DNA of 64,000 nucleotides from Rhipidocladum racemiflorum (Eukaryota; Streptophyta; Magnoliopsida; Poales; Poaceae): positions 3,100,001 through 3,164,000 of the forward strand of contig CM070583.1 in NCBI GenBank assembly GCA_036346355.1, in the 5' to 3' direction. The notes below the pieces were generated by a model, which made no database searches, was not told the origin of the DNA, and saw only the letters and a list, made by a program, of their open reading frames with translations. Shown piece after piece: positions 34,174-45,836 of the stretch; within the stretch, counting starts at the first letter, position 1; each line of letters opens with the position of its first letter. Both the position numbers and the translations under genes were made by a program.

Positions 34174-36000
34174 ATGACCCTGCGCCGTTCTCTCCTGGGT
34201 GACGCGCGCTCCCTCACCACGGCGGCCGTCGCGGCAGCCGTGCGCCGAGGGGACCTCGCCGGCGCCTCGGAGGCGTTCGCTTCCACACCCCGCAAGACAA
34301 CAGCCACCTACAACTGCCTCCTCGCGGGCTACGCCAAGGCGCCGGACCGACTCGCGGACGCGCGCCACCTGTTCGACCGAATCCCGCACCCGGACACGGT
34401 CTCCTACAACACTCTCCTCTCCTGCCACTTCGCGAACGGCGACGTTCATGGCGCCCGGAAGCTCTTCTCCGCGATGCCGGTGAGGGACGTCGCGTCCTGG
34501 AACACCATGGTGTCCGGGCTGTCCAAGAACGGGGCCATGGAGGAGGCCAAGGCCGTGTTCCTGGCGATGCCCGCGAGGAACGCCATTTCTTGGAATGCCA
34601 TGGTGTCCGGGTTTGCCTGCGCTGGTGACATGAGCGCTGCAGAGGAGTGGTTTAGGAATGCACCCGAGAAGGAGGACACGGTTCTCTGGACTGCGGTGGT
34701 GTCCGGGTACATGGATGCTGGCAATGTGGAGAAGGCCATGGAATTCTTTGAGGCAATGCCGGCGAGGAACTCGGTTTCATGGAATGCGGTGGTTTCTGGG
34801 TACGTGAAGAATTCGCGTGCGGAGGACGCTTTGAGGGTGTTCAAGACAATGGTCAGGGATGCCAATGTGCAGCCAAATGCTTCAACATTAAGCAGCGTGC
34901 TTCTTGCCTGCAGCAACTTGTCTGCACTAGGATTTGGGAGGCAAATACACCAGTGGTGCATGAAGTTGCCATTGAGTAAGAGTGTGACTGTGGGCACATC
35001 GCTTGTGAGCATGTACTGCAAGTGTGGGGACTTGGAGGACGCCTGCAACCTGTTTGGTGGTATGCGTATGAGGGATGTGGTTGCGTGGAATGCGATGATT
35101 TCTGGCTATGCCCAGCATGGGGATGGACGGGAAGCAATCAAGTTGTTCGAAAAGATGAAGGATGAAGGAGTTGAGCCTAACTGGATTACCTTTGTGGCAC
35201 TATTGACAGCTTTTATCCACACTGGATTGTGGGATCTTGGGATACAATGTTTTGAGAGAATGCAGGAAGTCTATGGAATTGAGCCTCGGGTTGATCATTA
35301 CTCTTGCATGGTGGATCTTCTCAGCCGAGCTGGTTTGCTTGAAAGAGCCGTGAACTTGATTTGTTCGATGCCCTTTGAGCCACATCCTTCTGCCTATGGC
35401 ACCCTATTGGCTGCTTGTAGAGTTTATAAGAACTTGGAATTTGCCGAGTTTGCCGCTGGAAAGCTGATCGAACAAGACCCAGAGAGCGCAGGCGCCTATG
35501 TACAATTGGCTAATATTTATGCTGTAGCAAATCGGTGGGCCGATGTCTCTAGAGTAAGGAGGTTGATGAAGGATAATGCAGTTATCAAAACACCTGGGTA
35601 TAGCTGGGTCGAGATAATGGGTGTGATGCATGAGTTCAGATCAAACGACAGATTGCATCCTCAGCTTCATTTGATTCATGGAAAATTGGACCAGTTAGAG
35701 GAGCAAATGAAGGCAATGGGTTACATTCCAGATCTTGATTTTGCACTCCATGATGTAGAGGAGAGTCTGAAGGTGCAAATGCTAATGAGGCACAGTGAGA
35801 AGCTCGCTATTGCTTTTGGCCTGATTAGTACTGCCCCTGGGATGACCTTGAGGATTTTCAAGAATCTCCGAGTTTGTGGAGATTGTCACAATGCAGTCAA
35901 GCTCATCTCCAAGATTGAGGATCGAGAAATCATCCTGAGGGATACTACACGTTTCCATCATTTCAGAGGCGGGTATTGCTCATGTAGGGATTACTGGTGA
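34174..36000 (+). CDS. PLS-class pentatricopeptide repeat protein with E, E+ and DYW domains (organellar RNA editing)
   Basis: Single exon, 608 residues, complete. An Arg/Ala-rich N-terminus (MTLRRSLLGDARSL) suits import into mitochondria or plastids. From about residue 40 there are tandem P, L and S repeats, marked by repeated units such as DVASWNTMVSGLSKNGAMEE, NAISWNAMVSGFACAGDM and DVVAWNAMISGYAQHGDGRE. These are followed by the E/E+ part (GYSWVEIMGVMHEF) and a DYW deaminase domain. The zinc/catalytic signature is complete: HSEKLAIAFG at about residue 540, CGDCH at about 568, and the terminal CSCRDYW. DYW proteins bind organellar transcripts and carry out C-to-U editing. The target cannot be read without the repeat code. 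The GC content is high at the 5' end and falls along the gene, as in many grass genes. Confidence 0.95.
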   Translation: MTLRRSLLGDARSLTTAAVAAAVRRGDLAGASEAFASTPRKTTATYNCLLAGYAKAPDRLADARHLFDRIPHPDTVSYNTLLSCHFANGDVHGARKLFSAMPVRDVASWNTMVSGLSKNGAMEEAKAVFLAMPARNAISWNAMVSGFACAGDMSAAEEWFRNAPEKEDTVLWTAVVSGYMDAGNVEKAMEFFEAMPARNSVSWNAVVSGYVKNSRAEDALRVFKTMVRDANVQPNASTLSSVLLACSNLSALGFGRQIHQWCMKLPLSKSVTVGTSLVSMYCKCGDLEDACNLFGGMRMRDVVAWNAMISGYAQHGDGREAIKLFEKMKDEGVEPNWITFVALLTAFIHTGLWDLGIQCFERMQEVYGIEPRVDHYSCMVDLLSRAGLLERAVNLICSMPFEPHPSAYGTLLAACRVYKNLEFAEFAAGKLIEQDPESAGAYVQLANIYAVANRWADVSRVRRLMKDNAVIKTPGYSWVEIMGVMHEFRSNDRLHPQLHLIHGKLDQLEEQMKAMGYIPDLDFALHDVEESLKVQMLMRHSEKLAIAFGLISTAPGMTLRIFKNLRVCGDCHNAVKLISKIEDREIILRDTTRFHHFRGGYCSCRDYW

Positions 36001-36129
36001 AGAATGTCGATAACAACATTAGATATATACCGGCAAATTGGCTGCAACTCTATTTGATCCCTTTAACAAGAGAAAATGTGCCGTGGATCTGTGAATGCGG
36101 CAACCCGCACAATTGCCCAGGGTAACGAC

Positions 36130-37530
36130 AGTAACCACCGACATTACGTTAAGATAATCACACATATCTCGGCATACTAACCAATCAAAACATCGAGCGC
36201 ATCCAATATGTTATCAGTTAATACATCGTATTCACAGTGTTGCAACAGAAACAATAATTAGAGACTGAAATAGAAACATATTCTAAATACGGTGACCAAC
36301 TAGTAAATGCGTTTACTTGTTTGTACATGAATCTATTGTTTTTTTTTTTTGTTTTAGCCATAACATTTTATTAGAAGCTTCGATTTGCATATGGTTTTTA
36401 CCAGTAGTTTACTGACAACGAGAGGAACAGAATGATATAGGTCTCACTAGCTAATAAACAGTAATTTTGCTGACTAGTAACATAAATTACTATATCTATA
36501 ACTAGAAATTACTACATCTATAACATGAAATTACTATCATACAGTAGTAAATTTATTAGTGAGACTTATATCATTATGTTCCTCTCATCATCAGTAAGCT
36601 ACTGGTGAATTTCATTTGTGAATCAGAGCTACCAATAAAAAGATAGAGCTAAAATAAAGTAAAAACAGATTCATATATAAATTAGAAAACACGTTCTCAG
36701 TATGGTGACCAACTAGTAAATGTGTTTATTTGTTTGTACACGAATCTGGAGTGAGAAAATGTATATAATAAAGAAAGAAATCGGAAGCAACGCGACCAAG
36801 GAAACTAACCAACATAGTACGGTAGTTTTTATTTCCAAATATAATATTGCCATTACTAATTTCACTAATCTGGAAAGCCATGATGAGCAAATTTACTATC
36901 ACGCTAATAAACATTACTAACCATATAACTTCATTTTAATAATTGCATTGAAACTGCATGGACCATTACCTACGCGACAAAATTTTCTTACAAAATCTAC
37001 TTAACATTACGCATCAGTTTTTTATTTTACTAATACGTTACAACAATTTTTACTATTGTTATTATGTACAGAAAATCTATTTACCACAATGTTCTAACAC
37101 ATATATCTGTTGTTCAACTTCAACCTTAGCAAACATTACGATTATTGACATTTACTATTACCTCAAAATAAAATTACTATCTAACACCCATTTCTGCTGT
37201 AACTCGCTGCGAACTTGAATAGCCTTATCATGCAGCAAAAACACAATGCGTTATGCCATTTTAAATAAACTTTTTGCAATGAAAATGAAACTTACTGTAA
37301 AAAGATGTAAAAACATCCGTATAATGTGTAAATTTCTCGCTAATCCTGGGCGTGTAAACTGTCGGGGTCTAATTGGGCAGTACATATAGAGCCCATACGG
37401 CCCATATGATGGTAGTGCAAACACACAGGTCGGTTAAACTACCTGCGTAGTTCGGACGGACTGCGTAAACTGGCTGGGGTGTAAAATATCCTATTCTACA
37501 CGCAGCTATAGAATAGCATATCTATATATC
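36130..37530. mobile_element. Inverted-repeat-module element, copy 2 (related to 5424-8360)
   Basis: Carries the same modules: GTTTACTTGTTTGTACATGA, TTTTACCAGTAGTTTACTGA, CGAGAGGAACAGAATGATAT and the reverse module near 36550-36670. The right end, CTATTCTACACGCAGCTAT near 37493, resembles the right end of copy 1. The left end was not found. No ORF of note. Confidence 0.5.
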
Positions 37531-37590
37531 TGTGAGTCCTCTTGCTCAGGTCAGTCTAGTCCTGCTGGGCCAAATCGAACTAGTACAGTA

Positions 37591-37836
37591 AGTGCTTGTT
37601 TGATTTGAAGCCGACTTTGTCATCACTAATCTTAGACAAGTGTAGTTGAGGTAACAAAATTCAGCGTCACAAGTATGGTAAAATTTGGTAAACAATTGAG
37701 TCTATAATGCGTGGGACATGGGGCTAAGAATGTGTGACAAGCTATAGTTGTGGCAACGAACCAAACATTTGTCTAAGGGTCTGTAGCACGCCTAAGGTTA
37801 GGCTTGGCAAAGTTAGCTTCAAACCAAACAGGCCCT
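37591..37836. mobile_element. MITE with AGGGCCTGTTTGGTTTGAAGC-type ends (shortened here)
   Basis: The left end AGTGCTTGTTTGATTTGAAG mirrors the right end CTTCAAACCAAACAGGCCCT over about 23 bp. The 246-bp interior is non-coding. Target duplication not clear. Confidence 0.6.
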
Positions 37837-38021
37837 GACACTAGCAAGTCAAGCTCGTAACAATTGGATTTCTTGTAAAGCTTACAAAATTTAATTCATG
37901 TGTAAAATTTATTTATTGCTAAGCAACATTAAGAGCAATCCTCGCATAACCTAAGAAGTGCCATTGCCATTGGACGCAACGCAACAAACAGGCAATGCTT
38001 AGCATTATGATGAAGCAATAT

Positions 38022-38464
38022 TTGGAAAACTCCCAAGGAAAGCCGTAGGCAATGCTTAGAATCATGTGGCAAGAAATCCACATGTTTACTCCCAAGGAAA
38101 GCCGTAGGCGACTGGATGGGTTGCTAATTTTTGCTTGTTGGAATATTTGGAAAGAACGCAACGCTCGGATTTTTAACAACAAGTACTCGACAACGATGAC
38201 AGTAGTTCAGTTGGCTATACAAGACTGTTCGAATTATCTTGTGGCGAGGGGAGATTTGGCCCCAGAGTAGTACCTTAGTTTCTTTGGGACTTCGGGTTTC
38301 TGAGCCTGGGGTCTGTTAGGTTTTTCTGGTCGTCTTGTCGACAGGTTTTCCATTGTTCGGAGTCCTGTTTGTTTTCCTGTCTCTGTTTTTTCTTCTTCTG
38401 TAATCCGTTAACTTCTCTCCTTAATTGAGCGGCAGAGCTCCTGCCTTTTATTCAAAAAAAAAAA
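38022..38464 (+). mobile_element. Severely 5'-truncated LINE with perfect 15-bp target-site duplication
   Basis: Flanked by ATGATGAAGCAATAT at 38007-38021 and again at 38465-38479. It encodes the last part of a LINE ORF2 (RRLDGLLIFACWNIWKERNA) and ends with GCAGAGCTCCTGCC, a short linker and poly(A). The 3' terminus is shared with the LINE at 23444-25639, so both belong to one family. A 22-bp segment (ACTCCCAAGG...GCCGTAGGC) occurs twice near the 5' end, 62 bp apart. Confidence 0.85.
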
Positions 38465-38479
38465 ATGATGAAGCAATAT

Positions 38480-39011
38480 GCTATTGGAGAACTAGAAGTA
38501 CTGAATTCAGTTATGTATGATCTATCTTTGTTTGTGTCACCTCTACTTAACGCAAACCGATCTATACGAATAATGTCTATCTACAATCAGAATAGTGCAG
38601 TGTATCACTGTGAGTTGTCACTTGTCATTGTTGCTCTGTTTGTGCATGTTTGTGAGAACGCATTCCTGCTGTTGGAGGCTATTTTCTTGCGGTTCATGTC
38701 CCAAATTCAGTACAAATTCACATTTCATACGTATTGCACATTAGCAACAATCATGCCAGAGAATTAATCTTTTGTCGCGCGATATTCAGAAGTCAATGAA
38801 GCATCTAGGTACGTACTACCAGCTTGTAGACAAGTACATGCTACCTGAAATGATGAACCAATGAGAAGAACAGGCAAACGAACAGCATTTCATTTCTAGT
38901 ATCAAGTCTTGGCCATTGCACAAACAGCTTTTCAAGTTGTTCCATACTCAAAGAACTCAGAATCACCACCGCAGTCCATATGGGAAAATTTCCCTTTTAA
39001 CTTTAACAAAG
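38480..39011. other. Spacer and likely 3' UTR of the SKS gene (minus strand)
   Basis: No coding segment recognised. The part nearest 39011 should hold the SKS 3' UTR. Confidence 0.4.
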
Positions 39012-42000
39012 TCAACTGAAAATCAGAGCTGCAAAGATCAGCAACGCAGATGCGAGAAGCCTCGCACTCCATCGAGCTGTTGCCCGTGCAGACGACTTGC
39101 TCTGCTGGTGAGTCTGTGGCCTGAAAAGTTTTCAAAACAGAATGTAGGTTGCAGCTCAAGGACAGGATGCATCAATCACTGCACCAAAGGAGAAGAAAAG
39201 TTGAGCTGAATCGTACTTTTGCCTGTCTTTCAGCAGACCACAGTAGAGGGTATTATCCGGAGCAGCCATTTCAGTGATGTTGTAGCCCAGTGGATCAGCA
39301 ACCTTCACATAGACCTCCTGCCCACTGTACCAGTTAACCAGATTTTCGGCGCGGAGGTTCCAGATACCGACGTTGTCAAGCGAGACTAGAACCGCAGTCC
39401 ACGCTCCAGGGAAGACCTATCGACATTGGAAAAAGATCAGAATATCCAAGGATGCAGCTGTGAAGTATAGGACTTTTGAGTGACACATCAGGTGATCTTT
39501 CAGAAGGTGGGTGTGTTTCACCTGAGTAGTGCAGCGGGAGATGGCATCCCACCTGTTGTACGCGCCCCTGCTGTCTGGTGTCCACTCACCGTAATCCATC
39601 CTGAAATTCACAACATGGTAGTGCTCATTTACATGAAAAGGCCGGTTTCAAGATTGGGGACATATCCCGTGTAATCAAAGTTTTGGTGCAATCATCGTGC
39701 AATCCTACTAAAAAAAAGTTTCAAAAAATTCTGAAAAAAAAATCATGGATGTACATATCAACTTACCCCATCTACGTATAAAATTTCATGATCAAATTCA
39801 TCCTATGCTAGAAGTTACAAAAAGGATAAATTTCTGACAAACTTTTACCGTTCAAATGCACCCCAAATTTGTCTTTTTTTTTGTAACTTCTAGCATAGGA
39901 TGAATTTGATCATGAAATTTTGTACGTAGATGGGGTAAGTTAAGATGTACATCCATGATTTTTTTTTCAGAATTTTTTGAAACTTTTTTTAGTAGGATTG
40001 CACGGTGATTGCACTGGATATGCCCCCTTCAAGATTGGATGAAGCTAAAGATCTTGGTTGTTCATCGCATACCCAACGACAAAGAATGAATAGCCATCCA
40101 GGTGGTAGCTCTGAACATCAGTGTCCATGTTCTGAAAGACGATCTCGAGGAAGCCCTTGTAGGAGGCATTCAGCGCAGATGAAGCCATCCTTGGTGGCGC
40201 ATTGCTCGGCATTGTGGGGAAGTCGGTTTGGTACACCGCAGTCAAGTTGTTGAGGTCAGCAAGCCTCAGTGGGGTGTCAGGAGGGGAGTACGAGATCCCG
40301 TTGATCGTCCTTCGACGCTTTCCATTGATGCGCAATGGCGACTCATTCTTCAGAACGAAGGTCTGAGTGATGTTGATAGAACCATAGCGGAACGATCCCT
40401 GTGGGTTTGGACGGGCAGCGCCAGAACTCACATTCATTCTGAAAAGAACAATGGCAATGGATATTAATGGATAGCATCAAATACATCCCCACAAGTTAAA
40501 ATCTTTACAGATAAATGATACTGGAGAGCAAAATACAAAGGGTTTTGATAAGTTTCATCCGGATGTTTTCTTTAGCAACCATCATCTAAATTCCTGGTCA
40601 TTGTATTTGCTTTCAGATCGATACACGCCCCCCCTGAATTCGAGGTGGATTGATCCTGTGGATGTGTGACTGTGTGTTTCGATCGTACAGTCTAAAGTTT
40701 GGATGTTTTTAAGGACAAAAACATCCGGATAATGCCTATACACTCCCAAATACAAAACAAGCAGCAGCAACAGAATCACAGTAGGGTCCTCCCCTACTAT
40801 GTCCATAAAAAACAGAGGTTAAGTGCAGCTCAGAGTTACTGACAAGGCAAGTGCTAAAGATTTTTGCAAGTTAAGAACACAATAGAGCACCCTTATATCA
40901 GTACTGACCTGATAGACCTTGCCTGGTCCATCGAATAGTACTTGTAATAGAGATCATTTGGAGCGTCAGGCAGGGGACCAGAAGCACTGCCTTTGGAGTT
41001 TGAGTACTGCAGGATGGCTACACCATTGACCTCGCGCCAGTGAGGTTCGCACACAAACCTTGGGCTTGCCACAATGTAGTAGTCAGTGCTCGCATTTTGG
41101 TCCATGGTCACCAAGAAAGAGTATGACTGTCCCACATGAATGTCGAGGTTGGTGTAATTCTGCTGAATAGTGTAGGTTCCTTCAGCCTCTACTAGACGCA
41201 TGTTGTGATTCTGGATTCTAAAGTTGAGGCTGGTTGAGGTGCCAACATTGTGAACACGGAAGCGATACGTTTTGCCTGTTTCAATAATTCAGATTGTGTA
41301 CCATTATACTTCATATGACAGACGGTTTGGGAGCATTTGCAGTAGTACTGATAACTAATCAACAAGAAGTATCTCTAAACAATCTTGGCACTGATATCTA
41401 AATGCAGCTTGATATTTTTGAATCATTTTATTTTGTTTCACTCGTGTCATTTCTAACATTAAGAAGTGAAGAACCCTGACTGTCGCAGCTACCAAATTGA
41501 TAAAATGCTGCTGTTCAATGAGATGTAATTAATAATGCTGTATGCAATAATACTTTACAATTCCAAATCAAATGGTTTGCAATTATTTTTACTTGGAGAT
41601 TTTGAATATATGTAAACAACAACTTTAAATAACTAGTTTAAATCAGGATTACACAGTAATCAGTAATATGCAAAAAAAAGAGAATTGGACACATATGCAG
41701 CAGCAAATTTGAAGGAAAAAATGATGTGTGATCAAAGACAGTTTACCAGGCTCAACTCCGACAATTTCATATTGCAGGCCTTCTGGAACCAGTGTGGTGT
41801 TATATCTGTAAGGGCCCTTTCCATTGATCAGAACTCCATTCGGTATCCCAAGATCCTCGCCATCATCTACCATGTTCCTCAATTCCTACATGGGTGAAGA
41901 AACACTTATGGCATTCCAAGAAGAAAAGATAAAATATTTCAGCAAATATAAAACCATCATAACCTGATCCATAGATCAGATAATCCCTGTGCTGATACTT

Positions 42001-43952
42001 CTTACTGTATAAATTATCGTTCTGTTGCCATTTGTCAGATCTAGGCAAGAACAAATTGAGAAGTGATTTTCTGATGAATACTAACGTTTCGCCTATGCCT
42101 GGAAAGAACTATTCTAAGCATCTATTACATATAACTCGGCTGGTAGGTGTGGGCGCCACCCATCCAGCCCGCCCGGGTTCGAGCGGTGGCTCACCCGGGC
42201 GCTCACGGAGCCGAGTGCAGCACGTGTGTGGTGGTTTGTGTTTGTACTTCGGCTGTTGTTTCTTTTTTTTAATGAATGCTAGAGCTTTTGGTCAATTTTT
42301 TTTTTTAAAAAAAAACATATATAACAACATGCTTGTGCCAGAAATCAAGAAAGATAACGTGACCGTGATCAAGAAAGCTCAATATTTTTCCCAAACTGAT
42401 TATGAAACAACATGCTTGTGCCAGAAATCAAGAAAGATAACGTGACCGTGATCAAGAAAGCTCAATATTTTTCCCAAACTGATTATGAAACAACATGCTT
42501 GTGCCAGAAATCAAGAAAGATAACGTGACCGTGATCAAGAAAGCTCAATATATTTTTCCCAAACTGATCATGAAACAAGGCTCAGGGCTTACAATGTGGC
42601 TCTTGGTGTACCAATCTCCAATGAACAAGGTGATGTCCCCGTCGGGCTGGTCGAAGGGGACCGGCACGATGTCGCGGTTGTTGACGGTGACCGGGCCGTA
42701 CCCGCCTGCAGCTCGCTGGAGGCCGAGCGAAGGGAAGTAGAAGAAGCTGCCGATCTGGTCCTTGAGCTGGAACTGGTAGGTCCAGTTCCAGCCTGGAGGT
42801 ATCGGGCAGTTGGTGCCGGCGACGCCGTCCTGCCATGAATTCATCCTCATCTGGATGCCATCCCTGCCATGCGCAGGAGAAGAGATCAGGCCCACATTTC
42901 AGTTGCCACAGAGAAAATTTGGCGCCAATGGCAGCTTGTGCAAGGTCTAGATGCACTTTTAAAAGTTGGAATTTGCAAGAGTGCCCTCAAGTACTTAGCA
43001 TTTTACCTTGCCATCATGCGTGACTAAACATGTCCACTGCTTGTTCATTGCAAACTAGAACACAGGTTGGGCGCAAGATGCTCTATAGTGTATTTGGGCA
43101 CAGTTCTATTTCAAGAACACACCTATTAGTCTATCACTATTATTAAAATAAAATCGGAATAGATTTTTTAGTCTCTAATTTCAGACCCATAAATGTTCCA
43201 AATGCATAAGGCATTTATAATTTTGGGGTTGTTTGGTTTGCTACATACTAAATATTGGTATCACTAACCAAAATTGGCTGTTGTTTGGTTTGCTACCAAA
43301 TTTTTGTATCGTCCATAGAAATTTGGTAATGCTAATGAAATCCAATGTCATACGTGAGCAATCCGAGGGCGAGGAAATCACTCGCCAAAATTTCTGTAAC
43401 GCCGAAATTTGGCTTTGTCACAATCCAAATAACCTTCCTTTTGCCAATATTTGGTTTTAGCTCATTTGGGCCAATATTTGGTTTTGCCCAGGTTTTGGCT
43501 GTACTAAATTATGACCCCATGGCTAACAAGAAGGGCAAGAGACAGCATTGAAATGAAAGTACAGCCAAAACCCCACCAGGAGCGAGACGATTAATCCATC
43601 ATAAACAGAAACTAAAGATTTGGTTAACAACACATTTCATTAATTCGCGGCCTCCATTGACTACTAATTTGATCAAATGCGTGTGTGTATATATATATAC
43701 ATATACTAGTTACATGCCCGTGCGTTGCTACGAAAAACAAAATTGATAACGAAAAATAAAGATTAAAAAAAATATATTTCACAAGATCAAACATCTATCT
43801 TTAACGTTTCGTTTCTTGCGAACGCTGGCTAATTAAAGCAACGCTTCGTTTCTTGCGTAGGGCAATTAAGCAGGGCAATTAAGCGGCAATTAATGACGTG
43901 GGAAGAACGGATCACTGTCACCAAGTGCTGCTTTAGAATAGTAGAGATATAT

Positions 43953-44035
<83 letters not shown>

Positions 44036-44861
44036 ATGTAGAACATTTTCGCAGGGAAATGATTTATGCAGGAGATAGATATTGCAAAATAACATCCGTA
44101 CCATGTGAGGAGCAGGGGCTCATCCAGGTTGTTTTGGACGTTCACCCTCACGTCCCAGTTGGTTGTCACGTTCAGGAGTGGGCCAGGGAACTGGTTGTTT
44201 ATCGCAATCACCTGAAAATAGCCGCGTATTTGCATCCATGCCGTCAGAATTTTTGCATATCAACACATACAGCAAAGGAAACTTGGGTAGGCATGCAGTA
44301 GCTGGCAAGACAACCAAGTGCAGAATTTTCGACTTAATTGGAACGAATCGAAATGGATAATAATGAGCTTGATGTGGGCATGATCGAGATGCCTCCTGCT
44401 GTTGCAAAGTGCAAACTGATACGTACAAGATTTGAGGAGGGCTTGCTGTAATGTGGGAAACCACAAAATTCTCTTAACAGATAGTAGGATTAACACATCA
44501 AACGAGAACAGGACAAGATCAGAAGCAGGAATCCAACGGGAAAAAAAAAAGGAGTTGATTTCTAATTCCTTTGGGATTTGCAACGTTGCGTCTCTCTTTT
44601 TATTTTCGAGGACAAGATTTTGCAAAATCGCAACGTCGTTACAGATTTATTTTTTGAGAGGAAAGGCCGCTACGGTGTCTTTAATTTAAGACCAAAAATC
44701 CACCCAGATCAACAACCCCTGCAAGAAGACTAGGAGTAGAACCGAAACGACCACGACGAGATCGTGCGATCGAAACTGGCCAGGCAGCAGAGCACGGAAA
44801 ATAGTAGAAGAAAAAGGAAGCATTTTTAAAGACAAGTTCTTCGAAAAAAAACGTAGAAAAA

Positions 44862-44899
<38 letters not shown>

Positions 44900-45016
44900 G
44901 GTTGAAAAATCAAGAACTTGGCGGACCCGAAACCTATGGCAGCAAAAAGAACATGTCCGAAGATAAACAGGACGGCCGAAAAAGTTCACAAGAAATCAAG
45001 AACAAAACTCATTGAG

Positions 45017-45061
<45 letters not shown>

Positions 45062-45231
45062 AAGAGAGCGCAGTTCTTGGCTTCTTGCTATGAGTGTTCG
45101 CACGTACGAACCTTCTGCGAGACGCCGAGGGGCGCCACCGTCATGTACCCCACCTCCCACCGCACCTCGAGCGCGGCGCCGCCCGCCGCCGCCACGACGG
45201 CCGCGAGCATCACGGCCGCCACCGCCGCCAT
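39012..45231 (-). CDS. SKU5-similar (SKS) multicopper-oxidase-like protein, probably GPI-anchored, nine exons
   Basis: Exons on the minus strand: 45112-45231, 44102-44211, 42593-42863, 41747-41885, 40909-41275, 40073-40438, 39522-39600, 39217-39416, 39012-39120. All junctions are GT/AG and in phase, giving 586 residues, the usual SKS length. An Ala/Val-rich signal peptide (residues 1 to about 21) is followed by three cupredoxin-like domains: NNQFPGPLLNVTTNWDVRVN, then LINGKGPYRYN, then SYHLDGYSFFVVG. Copper-site histidines of true laccases are missing (LLTWDGIQ for HWHG; SFFYFPS for YWYHSH), as known for SKS proteins. The C-terminus ends with a hydrophobic tail (ARLLASALLIFAALIFS) typical of a GPI signal. 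SKU5 relatives act at the plasma membrane and cell wall in directional growth; the substrate is unknown. Introns hold a MITE, a SINE, a triplicated repeat and Helitron-like copy F. Confidence 0.92.
39686..40014. mobile_element. Foldback MITE in intron 7 of the SKS gene (329 bp)
   Basis: Near-perfect inverted arms of over 130 bp: GTGCAATCATCGTGCAATCC on the left and its complement on the right, continuing through CTACTAAAA, TGGATGTACAT, CTTACCCCATCTACGTA and TCATCCTATGCTAGAAGTTA. Target duplication unclear. Confidence 0.85.
42136..42308 (+). mobile_element. tRNA-derived SINE in intron 3 of the SKS gene
   Basis: The head TCGGCTGGTAGGTGTGG resembles a Pol III A box, and GGGTTCGAGC about 35 bp later matches a B box. 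The sequence ends in a T tract, as grass SINEs of the Au/p-SINE type do. It is flanked by ACATATAAC (42127-42135) and ACATATATAAC (about 42315-42325), an imperfect target duplication. It is not a functional tRNA, because no cloverleaf forms. Confidence 0.6.
42324..42572. repeat. Tandem repeat of three 83-bp units in intron 3 of the SKS gene
   Basis: Units begin ACAACATGCTTGTGCCAGAA at 42324, 42407 and 42490. The first two are virtually identical; the third has an extra TA and a T-to-C change. The array lies between the SINE and the exon 3 donor and ends 20 bp from it. Confidence 0.95.
43200..43530. repeat. MITE-like repeat fragment in intron 2 of the SKS gene
   Basis: Holds repeated GTTGTTTGGTTTGCTAC and CCAATATTTGGTTTTG words, which resemble the ends of common grass MITEs. 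A related CCAAATTTTAG-rich fragment lies at 63790-63890. No clean boundaries. Confidence 0.4.
43706..43947 (-). mobile_element. Helitron-like element, copy F, in intron 2 of the SKS gene
   Basis: TC...CTAG ends on the minus strand (TCTCTACTATTCTAAAGCAG to GGGCATGTAACTAG). Three internal 13-nt repeats. A (GT)(TA) tract lies on its left and an 87-bp TA/CATG tract on its right. Confidence 0.75.
43948..44034. repeat. (TA)n microsatellite with interspersed ACATGT
   Basis: Alternating TA runs broken twice by TACATGTA; the whole block is nearly self-complementary. Confidence 0.95.
44868..45058. repeat. Two (GA)n microsatellites in intron 1 of the SKS gene
   Basis: GA runs at about 44869-44894 and 45020-45058; on the coding strand they are CT tracts just after exon 1. 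Confidence 0.9.
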
Positions 45232-45340
45232 CGATCCTCCTACGTACGCACCACAACTCGCTCTCGTCCTGTGTTGTGTGCAGGGGAATGGGTTTTGCTT
45301 TCTTGAGGTTTTCAAATATGTTACTAATACATAAATATCA

Positions 45341-45578
45341 CTAGTTATATACCCGTGCGTTGCTACGAAAAACAAAATTGATAACGGAAAATAAAGATTA
45401 AAAAATAAAAAAAAATACTATTTCATAGGATCAAATATCTATCTTTAACGCTTCGTTTCTTACAAAAGTTGGCTACTTAAAGCAACGCTTCGTTTCTTGC
45501 GTAGGGCAATTAAGCAGGGCAATTAAACAGGGCAATTACTGTGACGTGGGAAGAAACTCTCACTTTATATAGTAGAGA
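45341..45578 (-). mobile_element. Helitron-like element, copy G, upstream of the SKS start
   Basis: Same subtype as copies A and D: TCTCTACTATATAAAG to GGGTATATAACTAG, three internal 13-nt repeats. Its edge is 110 bp from the SKS ATG, and the copia LTR begins 21 bp beyond its other edge. Confidence 0.75.
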
Positions 45579-45598
45579 TTCATTATTTCTCTCCACCT

Positions 45599-45787
45599 TG
45601 TAAAATATCCTAGATAGCGACTAGGACGGGATGCTACAGCAGATACGCTGGCTATGTATAGAAGGTGCTTAATTATAGCAATTCTGTTGTAATCAGGAGA
45701 TATCCCTTTCCATGTACTTATCCTCTCATGTATATAAAAGGAGGCAACCTGATGGGTTCCTCGTGTGGCAAAATCTTTCTCTTCTGT
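45599..45787 (+). repeat. 5' LTR of the copia element
   Basis: Begins TGTAAAATATCC and ends CTTTCTCTTCTGT. TATATAAA at 45731-45738 is the likely promoter TATA box. The end is GT, not the usual CA. Confidence 0.95.
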
Positions 45788-45799
45788 TGGTATCAGAGC
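45788..45799 (+). other. Primer-binding site of the copia element
   Basis: TGGTATCAGAGC, complementary to the 3' end of initiator tRNA-Met, the standard primer of plant copia elements. It abuts the LTR without a spacer. Confidence 0.95.
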
Positions 45800-45836
45800 C
45801 TGAGATTAAAATCATCTCTCGATCCCATCTACCACC

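Noticed and set aside
42136..42308. A second tRNA gene
   Set aside because: Only A- and B-box-like motifs are present. No cloverleaf forms, and it ends in a T tract, so a SINE fits better.
42596..42956. Overlapping plus- and minus-strand open frames at the SKS exon 3
   Set aside because: They are shadows of the real exon, which is fixed by conserved SKS motifs and splice phases.
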